NCBI GenBank assembly: GCA_028277985.1
Contig: JANQFG010000116.1
Span: 1-64,000 of the forward strand
Length of the DNA: 64,000 bases
Reading direction: 5' to 3'
DNA from: a bacterium
GTDB taxonomy: Bacteria; Desulfobacterota; DSWW01
In this document: one piece after another, positions 34,441 through 43,172 of the stretch
Numbering within the stretch: the first letter of the stretch is position 1
How the letters are laid out: each line of letters begins with the position of its first letter
The notes under the pieces: generated by a model
Told to the model about the DNA's origin: nothing
Databases searched by the model: none
The model's input: only the letters and a program-made list of their open reading frames with translations
Made by a program: the position numbers and the translations under genes

Positions 34441-35895
34441 CTACTCGAACCACTCCCCCACGAAGAGCAGATCGGGATGATCTCCTGTCACCTGTGGAAA
34501 CCATGAACAGTCCCGCATCAGGAAATCGATGGGAGCGCCCTTGAGTACCTTTTGTCTGTTCTTGCCGGCCCCGTCCGAGACATACACGCGGTATCTGTCT
34601 TCGAGAGACTGTGCAACCACGATGAATGCGATTTCTTTGCCGTCCGGCGACCATTCGGGAACCCCTTCGAGAAAAGGCGTGTCGCTGATTTTCTTCGCTT
34701 CCGATCCGTCCGCTTTCGCGGCATAGAGTTCCCAGTCTCCGACCAGGTTGCCGTCGATCTTGAAACGGTCGCCCTCCAGTCTCACGAAAGCGAGTCTGCT
34801 TCCGTCATGGGTCAGGGTCGGGTCGAAATCTCCGAAGAGGAAGCCGGTCTTGCTCTTCCCCGTTTTCGCAGGGAAGCTGACACGGCTCGGGGTCGACCCG
34901 TCTTCATCCATGATCCAGATGCTCTGGAGGTCTTTGTTCTGATAGAATCGGGTGAAGACCACCTTGCCGGCCTGACAATCCGGATCGGCTTCGGTCGCTT
35001 CGGGTGTGTTCGTGATGTTCTTGACGGCCCGGGTATGGAGATCCATGGAAAAGAGGTCCAGGTCATAGCCGGTAACACTGTCCCGGTTCGAAGCGAAGAG
35101 GATCCGCTGCCCGTCTCTCGACCAGTTCGGCTGTACATCCCAGTGCTGGTTTTCGGTCAGGAGTTCGAATCCTGTCCCATCGAGGTTCACGACGGCAATC
35201 TCCGAGGAGGGAAAATCGTTGTCATAAACGACTCCATCCCCGTTCGTGTCTTTCAGATATACGTAGAAGACGACCTTCTTCCCATCGGGTGATACTTTCG
35301 GCCCGCGTACGGGCTTGGAATTCGCATAGAGCCTTTGCAGGCCGGACCCGTTCCGCTTCACCCGGTAAAGGCCGTAGCGGAATTCATCTTTTCTCGGCGC
35401 TCTACCCGGTTCCTCCCCCTCCTGCAGCGAGGTCGAAATACCGGAAGACTTCGCGGAATTCAGCACGTGCTCTACGATGGGAAGCTTCTTCTTGTACTCG
35501 CCACCCAACCCGGCAAAGGAAACCGCATAGGTTTTGTCATTCGCGGATACGTATTTCGTCCTCACATGAACCTTGAGAAACAGGAAGGGGATCTTGTATT
35601 CCAGCTCGTGTCTTTCCGGATCCGCCCGGATCAATTCATGGCTCTTTTCGATCTCGTTCCGCAAGGCACCGTAGAGGCCGTCGAGGCTCATCGGGTACAC
35701 ATCGATCACCACGGAGCAGGACCCTTTTGCAACCCTGAGGACCTGCGTCTCGGAGCTGGGCTTCTTTTGTTTCCAATCCGGGTATTCCACCCGGAATTCC
35801 CCGTCCTGAAACACTTTGTAAGGCTCATCCTCTCCTGCGAAAGCAAGGGCCCCGACAGAGAGGAACCCTACCATCAGCATGAAGATGCTCTTCAT
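34441..35895 (-). CDS. secreted TolB-like beta-propeller protein
   Basis: This 484-residue protein has a signal peptide (about residues 1-20, ending GALAFA). Residues 20-165 form an N-terminal domain I do not recognise, and a WD40-like/TolB-type propeller follows. Its repeats read KVSPDGKKVVFYVY, NWSRDGQRILFASNRD, TLTHDGSRLAFVRLEGD and EWSPDGKEIAFIVV, each with the 'sPDG..iaf' pattern. It should be periplasmic or surface-exposed and bind a partner, protein or glycan. It is the last gene of the minus-strand series, 24 bases after the radical-SAM gene ending at 35920. It is not TolB itself because tol-pal genes are absent and the N-terminal domain differs. Confidence 0.8.
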   Translation of the reverse strand: MKSIFMLMVGFLSVGALAFAGEDEPYKVFQDGEFRVEYPDWKQKKPSSETQVLRVAKGSCSVVIDVYPMSLDGLYGALRNEIEKSHELIRADPERHELEYKIPFLFLKVHVRTKYVSANDKTYAVSFAGLGGEYKKKLPIVEHVLNSAKSSGISTSLQEGEEPGRAPRKDEFRYGLYRVKRNGSGLQRLYANSKPVRGPKVSPDGKKVVFYVYLKDTNGDGVVYDNDFPSSEIAVVNLDGTGFELLTENQHWDVQPNWSRDGQRILFASNRDSVTGYDLDLFSMDLHTRAVKNITNTPEATEADPDCQAGKVVFTRFYQNKDLQSIWIMDEDGSTPSRVSFPAKTGKSKTGFLFGDFDPTLTHDGSRLAFVRLEGDRFKIDGNLVGDWELYAAKADGSEAKKISDTPFLEGVPEWSPDGKEIAFIVVAQSLEDRYRVYVSDGAGKNRQKVLKGAPIDFLMRDCSWFPQVTGDHPDLLFVGEWFE

Positions 35896-35919
35896 GATTC
35901 CATGGCCTCCCCGGACAGC

Positions 35920-37386
35920 CTATTTCCCGAGCAATCGATAATAGAGAATTCGGAGCAGCCCGACGGGATCTCGTCTGAGCGAATCCAGGATGCGGAAGAG
36001 AATGATTCTCGGGCGCTTCAGAAACGTCTTCAGATAGTATCTTCTGCTGAGCGAAAGAACCAGTTTCTGCAGATCGTCGATGGTCCAATGCTTGGATTTG
36101 AGCGAAGGTCTTTCATAGGTGATGGTGGCCACGTCGAAACCCTGCGCGAACAGGTCCTCTCTCTCTGCCTGTTCCCACAGGGCGGTGGATGGAAGGGGTG
36201 TGGCATAGCTGAAATTCGCTATGTCGAGATCGCACCTGGATGCAAAATCGAAGGAGTCTCTGATCTCATCGAGGGTTTCATCCGGAAACCCCACGATGAA
36301 GAATCCCGAGAGGGCGATCCCGTGCCGCCTGATGCACCGGCACACGTCGAGCACCCTGTCCAGCTTGAGGGGCTTGCCAATGACCTCTTCGAGCACCCGC
36401 TGGTTCCCACTCTCGATGGCGGCAATGACAAAGTGACACCCTGCCTTGCTCATCGCCTTGATTCGATCTTCGTCCAGGGCCCACAAGGCGACCCCGTTCG
36501 GCATGGACCAGTGAAGCCCCAACCCCTCCAGCTTGGAGCAGAGCTCCAGGATCCGGTTCTTGTTAAAGGTGAAATTGTCGTCCTGGATCTGGAATTCTTC
36601 GATTCCATAGTCACTCTTGAGAGCCTTCAACTCCATGATGACGTTGTCGGCGGACCGGTAGCGGAATTTGTGTCCCCACATGTTCGCGGATGCACAGAAG
36701 CAGCATTTCGCTGTGCAGCCCCGGGAGGTCATGATCGTCGTGTTTCTCTTGCTCTTGTAGACACCCCCCTGGTAGGAGGAAACCTGGAAATATCTCTCCA
36801 TGGGCAGCAGGTGTCGAGCGGGAAACGGCAGGACATCCAGATCTTCGATGAAGAAGGGTTTCGGCTTCGAAACGTTCGGAAGCCCTGAATCCTTGTAGAG
36901 AATGCCCGCGATCGAACCGAAATCAGGTTGCGGATCATGCTCAACGATTCTTACGAAATCGGCGATGCTCCTTTCGCTTTCTCCGATGAACACGAAATCC
37001 ACAAACGGGCTTGCCGTGAAGATCTGCGGCGAAGCCGAAGGCGTGGCGCCCCCGACAAGGGTATACGCTACCCCGCGTTCCTTGGCCATTTTGCAGATCT
37101 CCGTCGAAATATCGCAGAGCGATGTAAACATGCAGGAAACACCTACGACGTCCGGGCGGTATTCAGCGATTTCCTTCTCTATTTGCTCCGGACCGAGCCC
37201 GTAAAAGTCTCGGTCTCCTGCGACGAACTCGTTCTCGATTCCTTCTATGACGCAATCCAGGATTCTCACCTCATGGTTCTTTTCGAGCAGTACGGCGGCC
37301 AGGTAGGCCAACCCAAGAGGCAGAACGGCCTTGTTGACGTCATTTCTGAGTCTGATGTTGGGCGGATTGATGAACAGGAGTCTCAT
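35920..37386 (-). CDS. B12-binding radical SAM protein
   Basis: This 488-residue protein starts MRLLFINPPN. It has VLPLGLAYLAAVLLEK, TLVGGATPSASPQ at about residue 109, IGESERSIADF at about 134 and the iron-sulfur motif C224-x3-C228-x2-C231 in an unusual context (TSRGCTAKCCFCAS). An insertion (about residues 50-70) makes the Rossmann domain longer than in its neighbours. FQIQDDNFTFNKNRI and FVIAAIESGNQRVLEEV mark the barrel. The C-terminal tail (RPRIILFRILDSLRR, LLRILYYRLLGK) is a strong candidate for an amphipathic membrane helix. It starts 22 bases after the SPASM-type gene 37409-38488. Confidence 0.9.
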   Translation of the reverse strand: MRLLFINPPNIRLRNDVNKAVLPLGLAYLAAVLLEKNHEVRILDCVIEGIENEFVAGDRDFYGLGPEQIEKEIAEYRPDVVGVSCMFTSLCDISTEICKMAKERGVAYTLVGGATPSASPQIFTASPFVDFVFIGESERSIADFVRIVEHDPQPDFGSIAGILYKDSGLPNVSKPKPFFIEDLDVLPFPARHLLPMERYFQVSSYQGGVYKSKRNTTIMTSRGCTAKCCFCASANMWGHKFRYRSADNVIMELKALKSDYGIEEFQIQDDNFTFNKNRILELCSKLEGLGLHWSMPNGVALWALDEDRIKAMSKAGCHFVIAAIESGNQRVLEEVIGKPLKLDRVLDVCRCIRRHGIALSGFFIVGFPDETLDEIRDSFDFASRCDLDIANFSYATPLPSTALWEQAEREDLFAQGFDVATITYERPSLKSKHWTIDDLQKLVLSLSRRYYLKTFLKRPRIILFRILDSLRRDPVGLLRILYYRLLGK

Positions 37387-37408
37387 AGGATTCGCGACCT
37401 TCGGGAAA

Positions 37409-38488
37409 TCAACTTTCCCAGGAATGCCGGAAGACCCGGCAGGTGGCGCACACGGTATCCGGCTTGCCGGATGTCGGCCGTCGGGCAAAGCATTCCCGTG
37501 CGCTTCTGTACAGTTGATTGTTCCAGAGATCGTCCAGACCCTCGGTCAGAAGATCTCCAAAATCGTATTGCTCATGATAGAGCCCGCAACAGGGAGAAAC
37601 CCTTCCATCCGGATTCACTGTGATCGACCGAAAGAGGTAGAAGCAGGGTTGGTCGAGCAGGAAGGGCTGGTGATCCAGCTTGAGAGGGTTGAACCGCCAA
37701 TACTTCGGGTTCGATGTCATCCATGCCTCGGCGAGAGCCCGGTCATCGAATTTTCCCCACGGCACCCCCGCAGAAGAGAAACGGAGTCGATCCACCCCGA
37801 TGCGGCGGGCCATCTTCACGGCCTCGGGCATCTCATGCTGGTTCGGCCGCATGACGAGGAACTGCCATTCGATGAAGGGCAGCCGGGATCCGAGTTCTTT
37901 TCTTCGACGGACCAGGGTCGAGAGGTTTTCGAGTGCCTGGCGAAAATCGCCCCTTGGCATGTAGGCATTGTAGGCTTCGGCAGACGCGCCGTTCAGTGAA
38001 ACGACCAGATATTCGAGCCCGGATCGGATGATCTCGTCCAGGTCTTCCGCCGTAGCGGAGCAGAGGGTGGTGCTCAGGTTGGTGCCGACGTTGTTCGCCT
38101 GAGCATAAGAGATCATCTCGTAGATGTGCGGATTGGCCAGAGGCTCGCCCCAGTTGTGCAGCGAGACCTCGAAGGCGTAGGGCTTCAGGATGTCGAGTAC
38201 GGCCCGAAATGTGTCGAGCTTCATCATCTTTCTGGGCCGTTCGAGCTCATTCATCCCTGCCGGGCACAGAACACAGCCGAGGGAGCAGATATTGCAGGGG
38301 TCAACGATGATCTTGTAGGGCCGTCCGCGGAGACGGATTGCACGCTGCCTGTATTCGAGCTCCACGGTGAACAGGTTCTTGATCTTGAGGGAGGTGGTGT
38401 GTTGGGTGAGTGACTGGAGGTGCCGGAGGTAGCGCTGGTACTCCGCAAACTGTCTCCACTTGTCTCTCAACAAAGGGATGGCCGGCAT
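37409..38488 (-). CDS. radical SAM protein with SPASM-type C-terminus
   Basis: This 359-residue protein has the motif C68-x3-C72-x2-C75 in CNICSLGCVLC, with an additional cysteine at 65. WGEPLANPHIYEM, LSTTLCSATAED and VVSLNGASAEAYNAYM follow. The C-terminus has PCFYLFRSITVNPDGRVSPC, then CGLYHEQYDFGD and VCATCRVFR, so the auxiliary-cluster cysteines are present. The ATG shares one base with the stop of the preceding GT2 gene (TGATG at 38488), and a B12-type radical-SAM gene follows. The order glycosyltransferase, SPASM enzyme, B12 enzyme again suggests stepwise work on one sugar. Confidence 0.86.
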   Translation of the reverse strand: MPAIPLLRDKWRQFAEYQRYLRHLQSLTQHTTSLKIKNLFTVELEYRQRAIRLRGRPYKIIVDPCNICSLGCVLCPAGMNELERPRKMMKLDTFRAVLDILKPYAFEVSLHNWGEPLANPHIYEMISYAQANNVGTNLSTTLCSATAEDLDEIIRSGLEYLVVSLNGASAEAYNAYMPRGDFRQALENLSTLVRRRKELGSRLPFIEWQFLVMRPNQHEMPEAVKMARRIGVDRLRFSSAGVPWGKFDDRALAEAWMTSNPKYWRFNPLKLDHQPFLLDQPCFYLFRSITVNPDGRVSPCCGLYHEQYDFGDLLTEGLDDLWNNQLYRSARECFARRPTSGKPDTVCATCRVFRHSWES

Positions 38489-39399
38489 CAGGACTTTCTC
38501 AGGTTTCTTACGATGTACAGTACGGCCGCCCTGGCTGTCAGCAGGGCAGCGGCGGCTGGGATGCCGGGATTCCAGGAGGACTTGAAATAGTGTTTCCTGA
38601 AAAGACGATACACGCCCTTGTGATAAGCAACGATCACCTTTGCTTCACGAGGGTTCGTGCTCCTTCCGTCCAGATGGACGATCAGGGCATGGGGGTGATA
38701 GTAGACCTTCCAGCCTCGTCTCTTCAGCCGGAAGCACCAGTCCACGTCTTCCCAATACATGAAGTATCCCTCATCCAACATACCCACGTCTTCGATCGCC
38801 TTCCTTCGGACCATCAAGGCCGCACCACCGACAGAATCCACCTCAAAGGGTCGGGCGTGATCCTCGAACATACAGATAAGATAGCGCCGCGTGATAGGAT
38901 TGTTCGGGAACCACCGTGTCATGAGGGACTGCTTTCCGAAGAAGGCCGTCAAGGGCGTGGGGAAGGCCTTTGAGCCGGCCTGGGTGCTCAGGTCCTCGTT
39001 GAGCAACTTCGCCCCCACGACCGCTGTGTCCGGGTTCTCGTCGAGAAAATCGATCATGGTGTCGATGGCGTTGCCCTGGATGATCGTATCCGTGTTGAGG
39101 AGAAACACGTAAGGGCTTGCGGAAGCCTGGATTCCCTGGTTACACGCCGCGGCAAAGCCGCGGTTCTCTTCGTTCGCAATCGTGCGGACCTCGGGAAAAT
39201 GGTCTCTGAGCATCTGAAGCCACTCGCCTCCGGAAGCATTGTCGACGACGACAATTTCAAAGGGATGCCCCATGTCGGATGCGTAGAGACTCTCCAGGCA
39301 TTGTCGCAGGAGTCGGCTGTTTCTGTAGTTGACCAGAATGATGGAGACCTTCGAGGCCTGGTGTCCGGACGTTGCTTTCACTTGTTTCGCCTTCTCCAC
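38488..39399 (-). CDS. GT2 glycosyltransferase, WbbL-like
   Basis: This 303-residue enzyme starts at a GTG. It carries VSIILVNYRNSRLL, IVVVDNASGGEW, FLLNTDTIIQ as the metal site and YFMYWEDVDWCFRLKRRGWK with the acidic catalytic pair. It belongs to the same COG1216 group as the proteins at 18034 and 48944. A weak hydrophobic segment is near the C-terminus (AAAALLTARAAVLYIV). The first 22 bases overlap the 3' end of the preceding radical-SAM gene, and its stop touches the next start, so it lies in a fully coupled series. A deoxyhexose transferase is the likely activity; sugar and acceptor are unknown. Confidence 0.88.
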   Translation of the reverse strand: MEKAKQVKATSGHQASKVSIILVNYRNSRLLRQCLESLYASDMGHPFEIVVVDNASGGEWLQMLRDHFPEVRTIANEENRGFAAACNQGIQASASPYVFLLNTDTIIQGNAIDTMIDFLDENPDTAVVGAKLLNEDLSTQAGSKAFPTPLTAFFGKQSLMTRWFPNNPITRRYLICMFEDHARPFEVDSVGGAALMVRRKAIEDVGMLDEGYFMYWEDVDWCFRLKRRGWKVYYHPHALIVHLDGRSTNPREAKVIVAYHKGVYRLFRKHYFKSSWNPGIPAAAALLTARAAVLYIVRNLRKS

Positions 39400-40847
39400 T
39401 TGCTGTAGCTCAGGATGAACCTCTCGGGCACCAGTGTCTCCAGCCCCAGCCGAACCCTCAAACGAGCGAACCCTGCCACAAGGAAGAAAAAGAGGTTCTT
39501 GATCTTCCCCTTGCGGTACAGGTTCTTCGAATCAAGAAACTGCGAGAAAAGGGCCGTTCTGTGGAAGTATCGTTGGTCACGGGAATCGAACCCGTTGAGA
39601 TTCGGCTCCGTGTAGCTGATGGCGCTCCAACCCTCTAGCGTGCCCGACATCTTCATTCCCCTGCGCAGGCATTCTTCGTACAGGGGTGTTCCCGGAAATG
39701 GTGCATAGAGACTCATTCCGGGGATCTGAGCGTCCGGGTTGTCGGAAAGGAGTGTGTCCATCAGGCGCAGTGTAGCCTTTGTATCCGTACGGGACTCAAA
39801 TGGGAATCCGGTCATGAATGCATACACCGGCTCGATTCCGGCTCTTGTGAGCTTTCGATTCGCCTCGAGGATCTCTGCGGATGCGAAACCTTTTCCGATA
39901 CGGCTCAGGACTTCATCCGAGCCTGATTCTACACCCACGAAGACTTTTTCTAAACCTGCCGCCTTGAGAAGAGACATGCGTTCCGGATCGAAGGTCAGGA
40001 TGGAGTCGATTCGCCAGTTTGCGTTGTGAATCTTCACGGGCAGCCTGCGTTCGATGATGAGCCGACAAATCTCTTCGACCCGTCCCGTGTCCACGAAGAA
40101 ATTATCGTCGAACAGGAAGAGGTGATGAATCGAAAAATCACGGATGATTCTCTCGATCTCCTCCAGGGTCCTCTCCGGTGTAAGGGCGGTCCATCGCCGA
40201 TGATGAAAGGCGTCCGCGTAGCAGTAAGTGCAGCCATACGGACAACCCCTGCTCGTCAGCAGGGCGATCCATTCCTCGGACGGCCCTTCCAGGATGGGTC
40301 GCGTGTAATGGCGAACATTCACGAGGTGATAGGCCAATGGGGAAAAGCTGTTCAGGTCCAGCGGAGGGCGCCGGCCGCCCGAAACCGGTTTTCCCTCCGA
40401 CAGGAGGCACAGCCCCGGTATCTTGGAGAGTTGATTCCGCGCTGCCAGCTCCTCAACGGTCTGTAGAAGGGTTTCTTCACCCTCGCCCACGATGACGGCA
40501 TCGATCCATGGGTGAACAAGGGTCTGTTCGGGCAGGATGGACGGGTGCACCCCGCCCCAGATGACCGGGGTTTCAGGCGAGTTCTCCTTCACGATTCGGC
40601 TGGCAGCAAGCCCCCCCTCGATCTGGGATCCCGTCATGGAGGAAACGCCGACACACAGAACCTCGTCTCCCTGGAGAAGACCACGCAACGTCTCGGGCCA
40701 GTTTCGATCCACCCGCTGGTCGAGGATCTCGACATGATACCCCTTCTCTGCGAGGGGCGTCGCCGGGTACAGAAGAGACAAGGGCAGCATCCGGCCCATG
40801 CGCTCGCCTTCCTGCAACTCCGGGTAGATCAAAATCACGTCGGCCAC
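39378..40847 (-). CDS. B12-binding radical SAM protein (paralogue of 4721-6169)
   Basis: This 489-residue protein starts MADVILIYPELQEG. It has VIWGGVHPSILPEQTLVHP at about residue 95, IVGEGEETL at about 119 and the iron-sulfur motif C202-x3-C206-x2-C209 (TSRGCPYGCTYC). HLFLFDDNFFVDTGR and FVGVESGSDEVLSRIGKG lie in the barrel. The start is a GTG with AGGAG nine bases upstream, 12 bases after the O-antigen ligase-like gene. The tail (KNLFFFLVAGFARLRVRLG, YSKWRRRNK) is hydrophobic and basic. Its similarity to the protein at 4721 is clear over most of the length. Confidence 0.9.
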   Translation of the reverse strand: MADVILIYPELQEGERMGRMLPLSLLYPATPLAEKGYHVEILDQRVDRNWPETLRGLLQGDEVLCVGVSSMTGSQIEGGLAASRIVKENSPETPVIWGGVHPSILPEQTLVHPWIDAVIVGEGEETLLQTVEELAARNQLSKIPGLCLLSEGKPVSGGRRPPLDLNSFSPLAYHLVNVRHYTRPILEGPSEEWIALLTSRGCPYGCTYCYADAFHHRRWTALTPERTLEEIERIIRDFSIHHLFLFDDNFFVDTGRVEEICRLIIERRLPVKIHNANWRIDSILTFDPERMSLLKAAGLEKVFVGVESGSDEVLSRIGKGFASAEILEANRKLTRAGIEPVYAFMTGFPFESRTDTKATLRLMDTLLSDNPDAQIPGMSLYAPFPGTPLYEECLRRGMKMSGTLEGWSAISYTEPNLNGFDSRDQRYFHRTALFSQFLDSKNLYRKGKIKNLFFFLVAGFARLRVRLGLETLVPERFILSYSKWRRRNK

Positions 40848-40859
40848 CGGAACCCACTC

Positions 40860-42338
40860 CTAGTTGCTGTTCTCTTCGTCTTCTTCATCCCTGAACCGTT
40901 CCAGCGCCACCATCCATCCGGCCACGGCCCAGAAAAGATAGAACGTCACCCACCACTTCCATCCGAAACTGAAAAACCCGTCCTCGAGCGTGCCGAGCAT
41001 ACTGCCGACCATGGCGATGGCTATGGCGGACCGAAAACCGTCTCGCACATGGGTCAGTCGCAATGTCCTGCGCAAGAAAGAAAAGATGAGGAGGAGATAC
41101 GCAATGAACCCGATCAGCCCCATTTCCGCCAAATGAAGAACATAGGTGTTGTGGACGGGCAGGAAGATGCCTTCTTCGACATAGTCGGGAAGCATTCGAC
41201 AGAAGTTGTTGAGGCCGGCACCCAGAAAAGGATGATCGAGCCACATTCTCAAGGCGTCCCGGTTCATGCCCCATCTCTGTGTGAGCATATCCGGGTTCGA
41301 GCCGAAGACCCTGTCCATGATCGGGGTCCACAGATAGATGAGAATCGCACCCAGGGCGATTGCCAGGACGAAGACGGTTCGGGTCACTTGCTCTCTTGAT
41401 TCGATTCTTCGGTAACAGAGAAACAGGATGGTGGTCGTCGAGATGGCCATGTTGAACCAGCCGGCCCTGGAAAAACAGAGGACGAGGGCGAACACGCCCG
41501 TGAGGAGAACAAACCAGCAATAGCGACGGAACCATCGATCTTCGTCCGGTCGATGGAGGAGGGAGAAGGCGAAGGGAAGGCTCATCCCGAGGTAGAGAGA
41601 CAGTAGGTTCGAGTGCTGCAGAATCCCGCCCGGCCGGGTGTACAGCCGGCCATGGAAATACGCCTCCACGCTGATCTCTTTGAGCGTGATCCCTTCGATG
41701 GCTACCGGGAAGAGACCGAAAGCCTGCAGGATCACGATGATGGCCTGCAGGTTGGCACCCATCAGGATGAAGAGTACGAAAGCTCTGTGCTCCTTCATGG
41801 TGCGCAGGTTGTTCGAGACCCAGAGAAATATGAGCATGGCCTTGAAGAGCTTCACGAGCTCGAAGATGCTCAGCATTCGATCTTGTGCCGGAAGCACGCA
41901 TAGAAAGGATACGGCCACATAGAAGCATACCGTACGATTGAAGCCGGAGAAGAGGCGAAGGCGCTTTCGTTCTTCCGGAAAGGCCACCATCCGGATGGCC
42001 CAGAGGGCGTAAAGGACGATCAATGTGAAATCGAGATGCCCGAACCCGATGCCGTTGGATATGTGGAACCCTTCCAGCGGATAGATCAGCATCTTCTGGC
42101 TCAAGGCGAAGGGGATCGCCACGATCAGGATGGCCGTGAAGAAGCGTTTCACACCCCCGGAAAGGACGGCCAGAAAGGGGAAGAGCAGACCGATCACGAC
42201 GGAGACGGTCCATCGGAGCGGCAACTGCATGGCCACCGAAATGTACGCGCCAACGGAAAGGCCGATGGCGGCCCCGAGAACCAGACGTCCGGATTCGGTC
42301 GTCAGGAAGGGTGGTTTCGGCAAGGAAGCAGGTTGCAT
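40860..42338 (-). CDS. O-antigen ligase / Wzy-type polymerase-like membrane protein
   Basis: This 492-residue protein has about 12 membrane segments. The large periplasmic loop contains RPGGILQHSNLLSLYLGMSL and, further on, HPFLGAGLNNFCRMLP with VHNTYVLHLAEMGLIGFIAY. The 'H.G.G..N' and 'HN.yl..l.e.G..G' signatures define the Wzy_C superfamily of O-antigen ligases and polymerases. It would join or polymerise lipid-linked glycan units on the periplasmic side. Sequence alone does not separate ligase from polymerase. It lies directly downstream of the tyrosine kinase gene, the usual place for a polymerase in Wzy-dependent export loci, and I favour that reading. Confidence 0.84.
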   Translation of the reverse strand: MQPASLPKPPFLTTESGRLVLGAAIGLSVGAYISVAMQLPLRWTVSVVIGLLFPFLAVLSGGVKRFFTAILIVAIPFALSQKMLIYPLEGFHISNGIGFGHLDFTLIVLYALWAIRMVAFPEERKRLRLFSGFNRTVCFYVAVSFLCVLPAQDRMLSIFELVKLFKAMLIFLWVSNNLRTMKEHRAFVLFILMGANLQAIIVILQAFGLFPVAIEGITLKEISVEAYFHGRLYTRPGGILQHSNLLSLYLGMSLPFAFSLLHRPDEDRWFRRYCWFVLLTGVFALVLCFSRAGWFNMAISTTTILFLCYRRIESREQVTRTVFVLAIALGAILIYLWTPIMDRVFGSNPDMLTQRWGMNRDALRMWLDHPFLGAGLNNFCRMLPDYVEEGIFLPVHNTYVLHLAEMGLIGFIAYLLLIFSFLRRTLRLTHVRDGFRSAIAIAMVGSMLGTLEDGFFSFGWKWWVTFYLFWAVAGWMVALERFRDEEDEENSN

Positions 42339-42361
42339 ACGCCCTTAAGAATCATTCTTCT

Positions 42362-43123
42362 CTATGTCGATTGGGTGTAGTAGTTCGTATACCGGTAATA
42401 GTCGGGTGCGAAACGTGCATCCAGATTGTTCAGGACCGACCCCAGCACCCTGCCTCTTGCCGCCTCCACCATCTCCTTGGCTCGCTTCGCCTCTTCCACG
42501 GTGGTGGTTCCGGCGCTCAGTACGAGCAACGTCCAGTCGACGACGGGGGCGAGCAAGGTCGGATCTGCAGCGCTGAAAACGGGCGGTGCATCGAACAGAA
42601 TCATCCCGAAAGTCTGACTCAAGTGTGTTAATAGGTCTCGTATTCGGTCGGATCCGAGGAGGGAGGTGGGTTCTTCGGGGGTGGGTCCGCTCGGCAGGAT
42701 ATGCAGGCCTTGAGAGGTCTCGAGGATCGCCTTCTCGGGTTCAACGACTCCGTTGAGAACATCGGAGAATCCGAGCTCGTTCGGAAGCTGAAAGATTCTG
42801 TGCAGCACGGGACGCCTCAGATCCGCGTCTACCAGAAGCACAGAAGTCCTCTGACGCGTCAGATGGGCGGCCAGATTGGCCGAAATCGTGCTCTTGCCGT
42901 CGCCCGGGGCAGGGCTCGTCAAGAGGAGGGTCCGGCATGGGTCGCCGGCTCGAAGGAGAAGATTCGCACTCAGGGTTTGAAAGAACCGGGTGCCTCCTTC
43001 GATACCGTCATCCGCGTCCCGGGTCGAATTCCCTCGAAAAAGCCATGAAGGGCGGGCATCCAGCAATCGTCGAGATTGGGTCTGCACCCGCTCGATCCAA
43101 GTAGTCGGGGTTTCCGTTGCCAT
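42362..43123 (-). CDS. BY-kinase domain protein (CpsD/CapB-type)
   Basis: This is a 253-residue P-loop protein. Walker A is SPAPGDGKST (about residues 70-79), Walker A' is LLVDADLRRP (96-105) and Walker B is ILFDAPPV (175-182). The C-terminus has a tyrosine cluster (DYYRYTNYY), the usual autophosphorylation site. Bacterial tyrosine kinases of this kind control polymerisation and export of exopolysaccharide with a Wzz-type partner. Here the kinase is a separate protein, and the membrane partner is encoded just upstream at 43173-44762. The ATG at 43123 has GAGG upstream; a GTG four codons earlier is less likely. Confidence 0.88.
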   Translation of the reverse strand: MATETPTTWIERVQTQSRRLLDARPSWLFRGNSTRDADDGIEGGTRFFQTLSANLLLRAGDPCRTLLLTSPAPGDGKSTISANLAAHLTRQRTSVLLVDADLRRPVLHRIFQLPNELGFSDVLNGVVEPEKAILETSQGLHILPSGPTPEEPTSLLGSDRIRDLLTHLSQTFGMILFDAPPVFSAADPTLLAPVVDWTLLVLSAGTTTVEEAKRAKEMVEAARGRVLGSVLNNLDARFAPDYYRYTNYYTQST

Positions 43124-43172
43124 TGCCTGCCTCACTGACGTGTCCGTGTGATGGACTCGTGTAAGATTTCTT

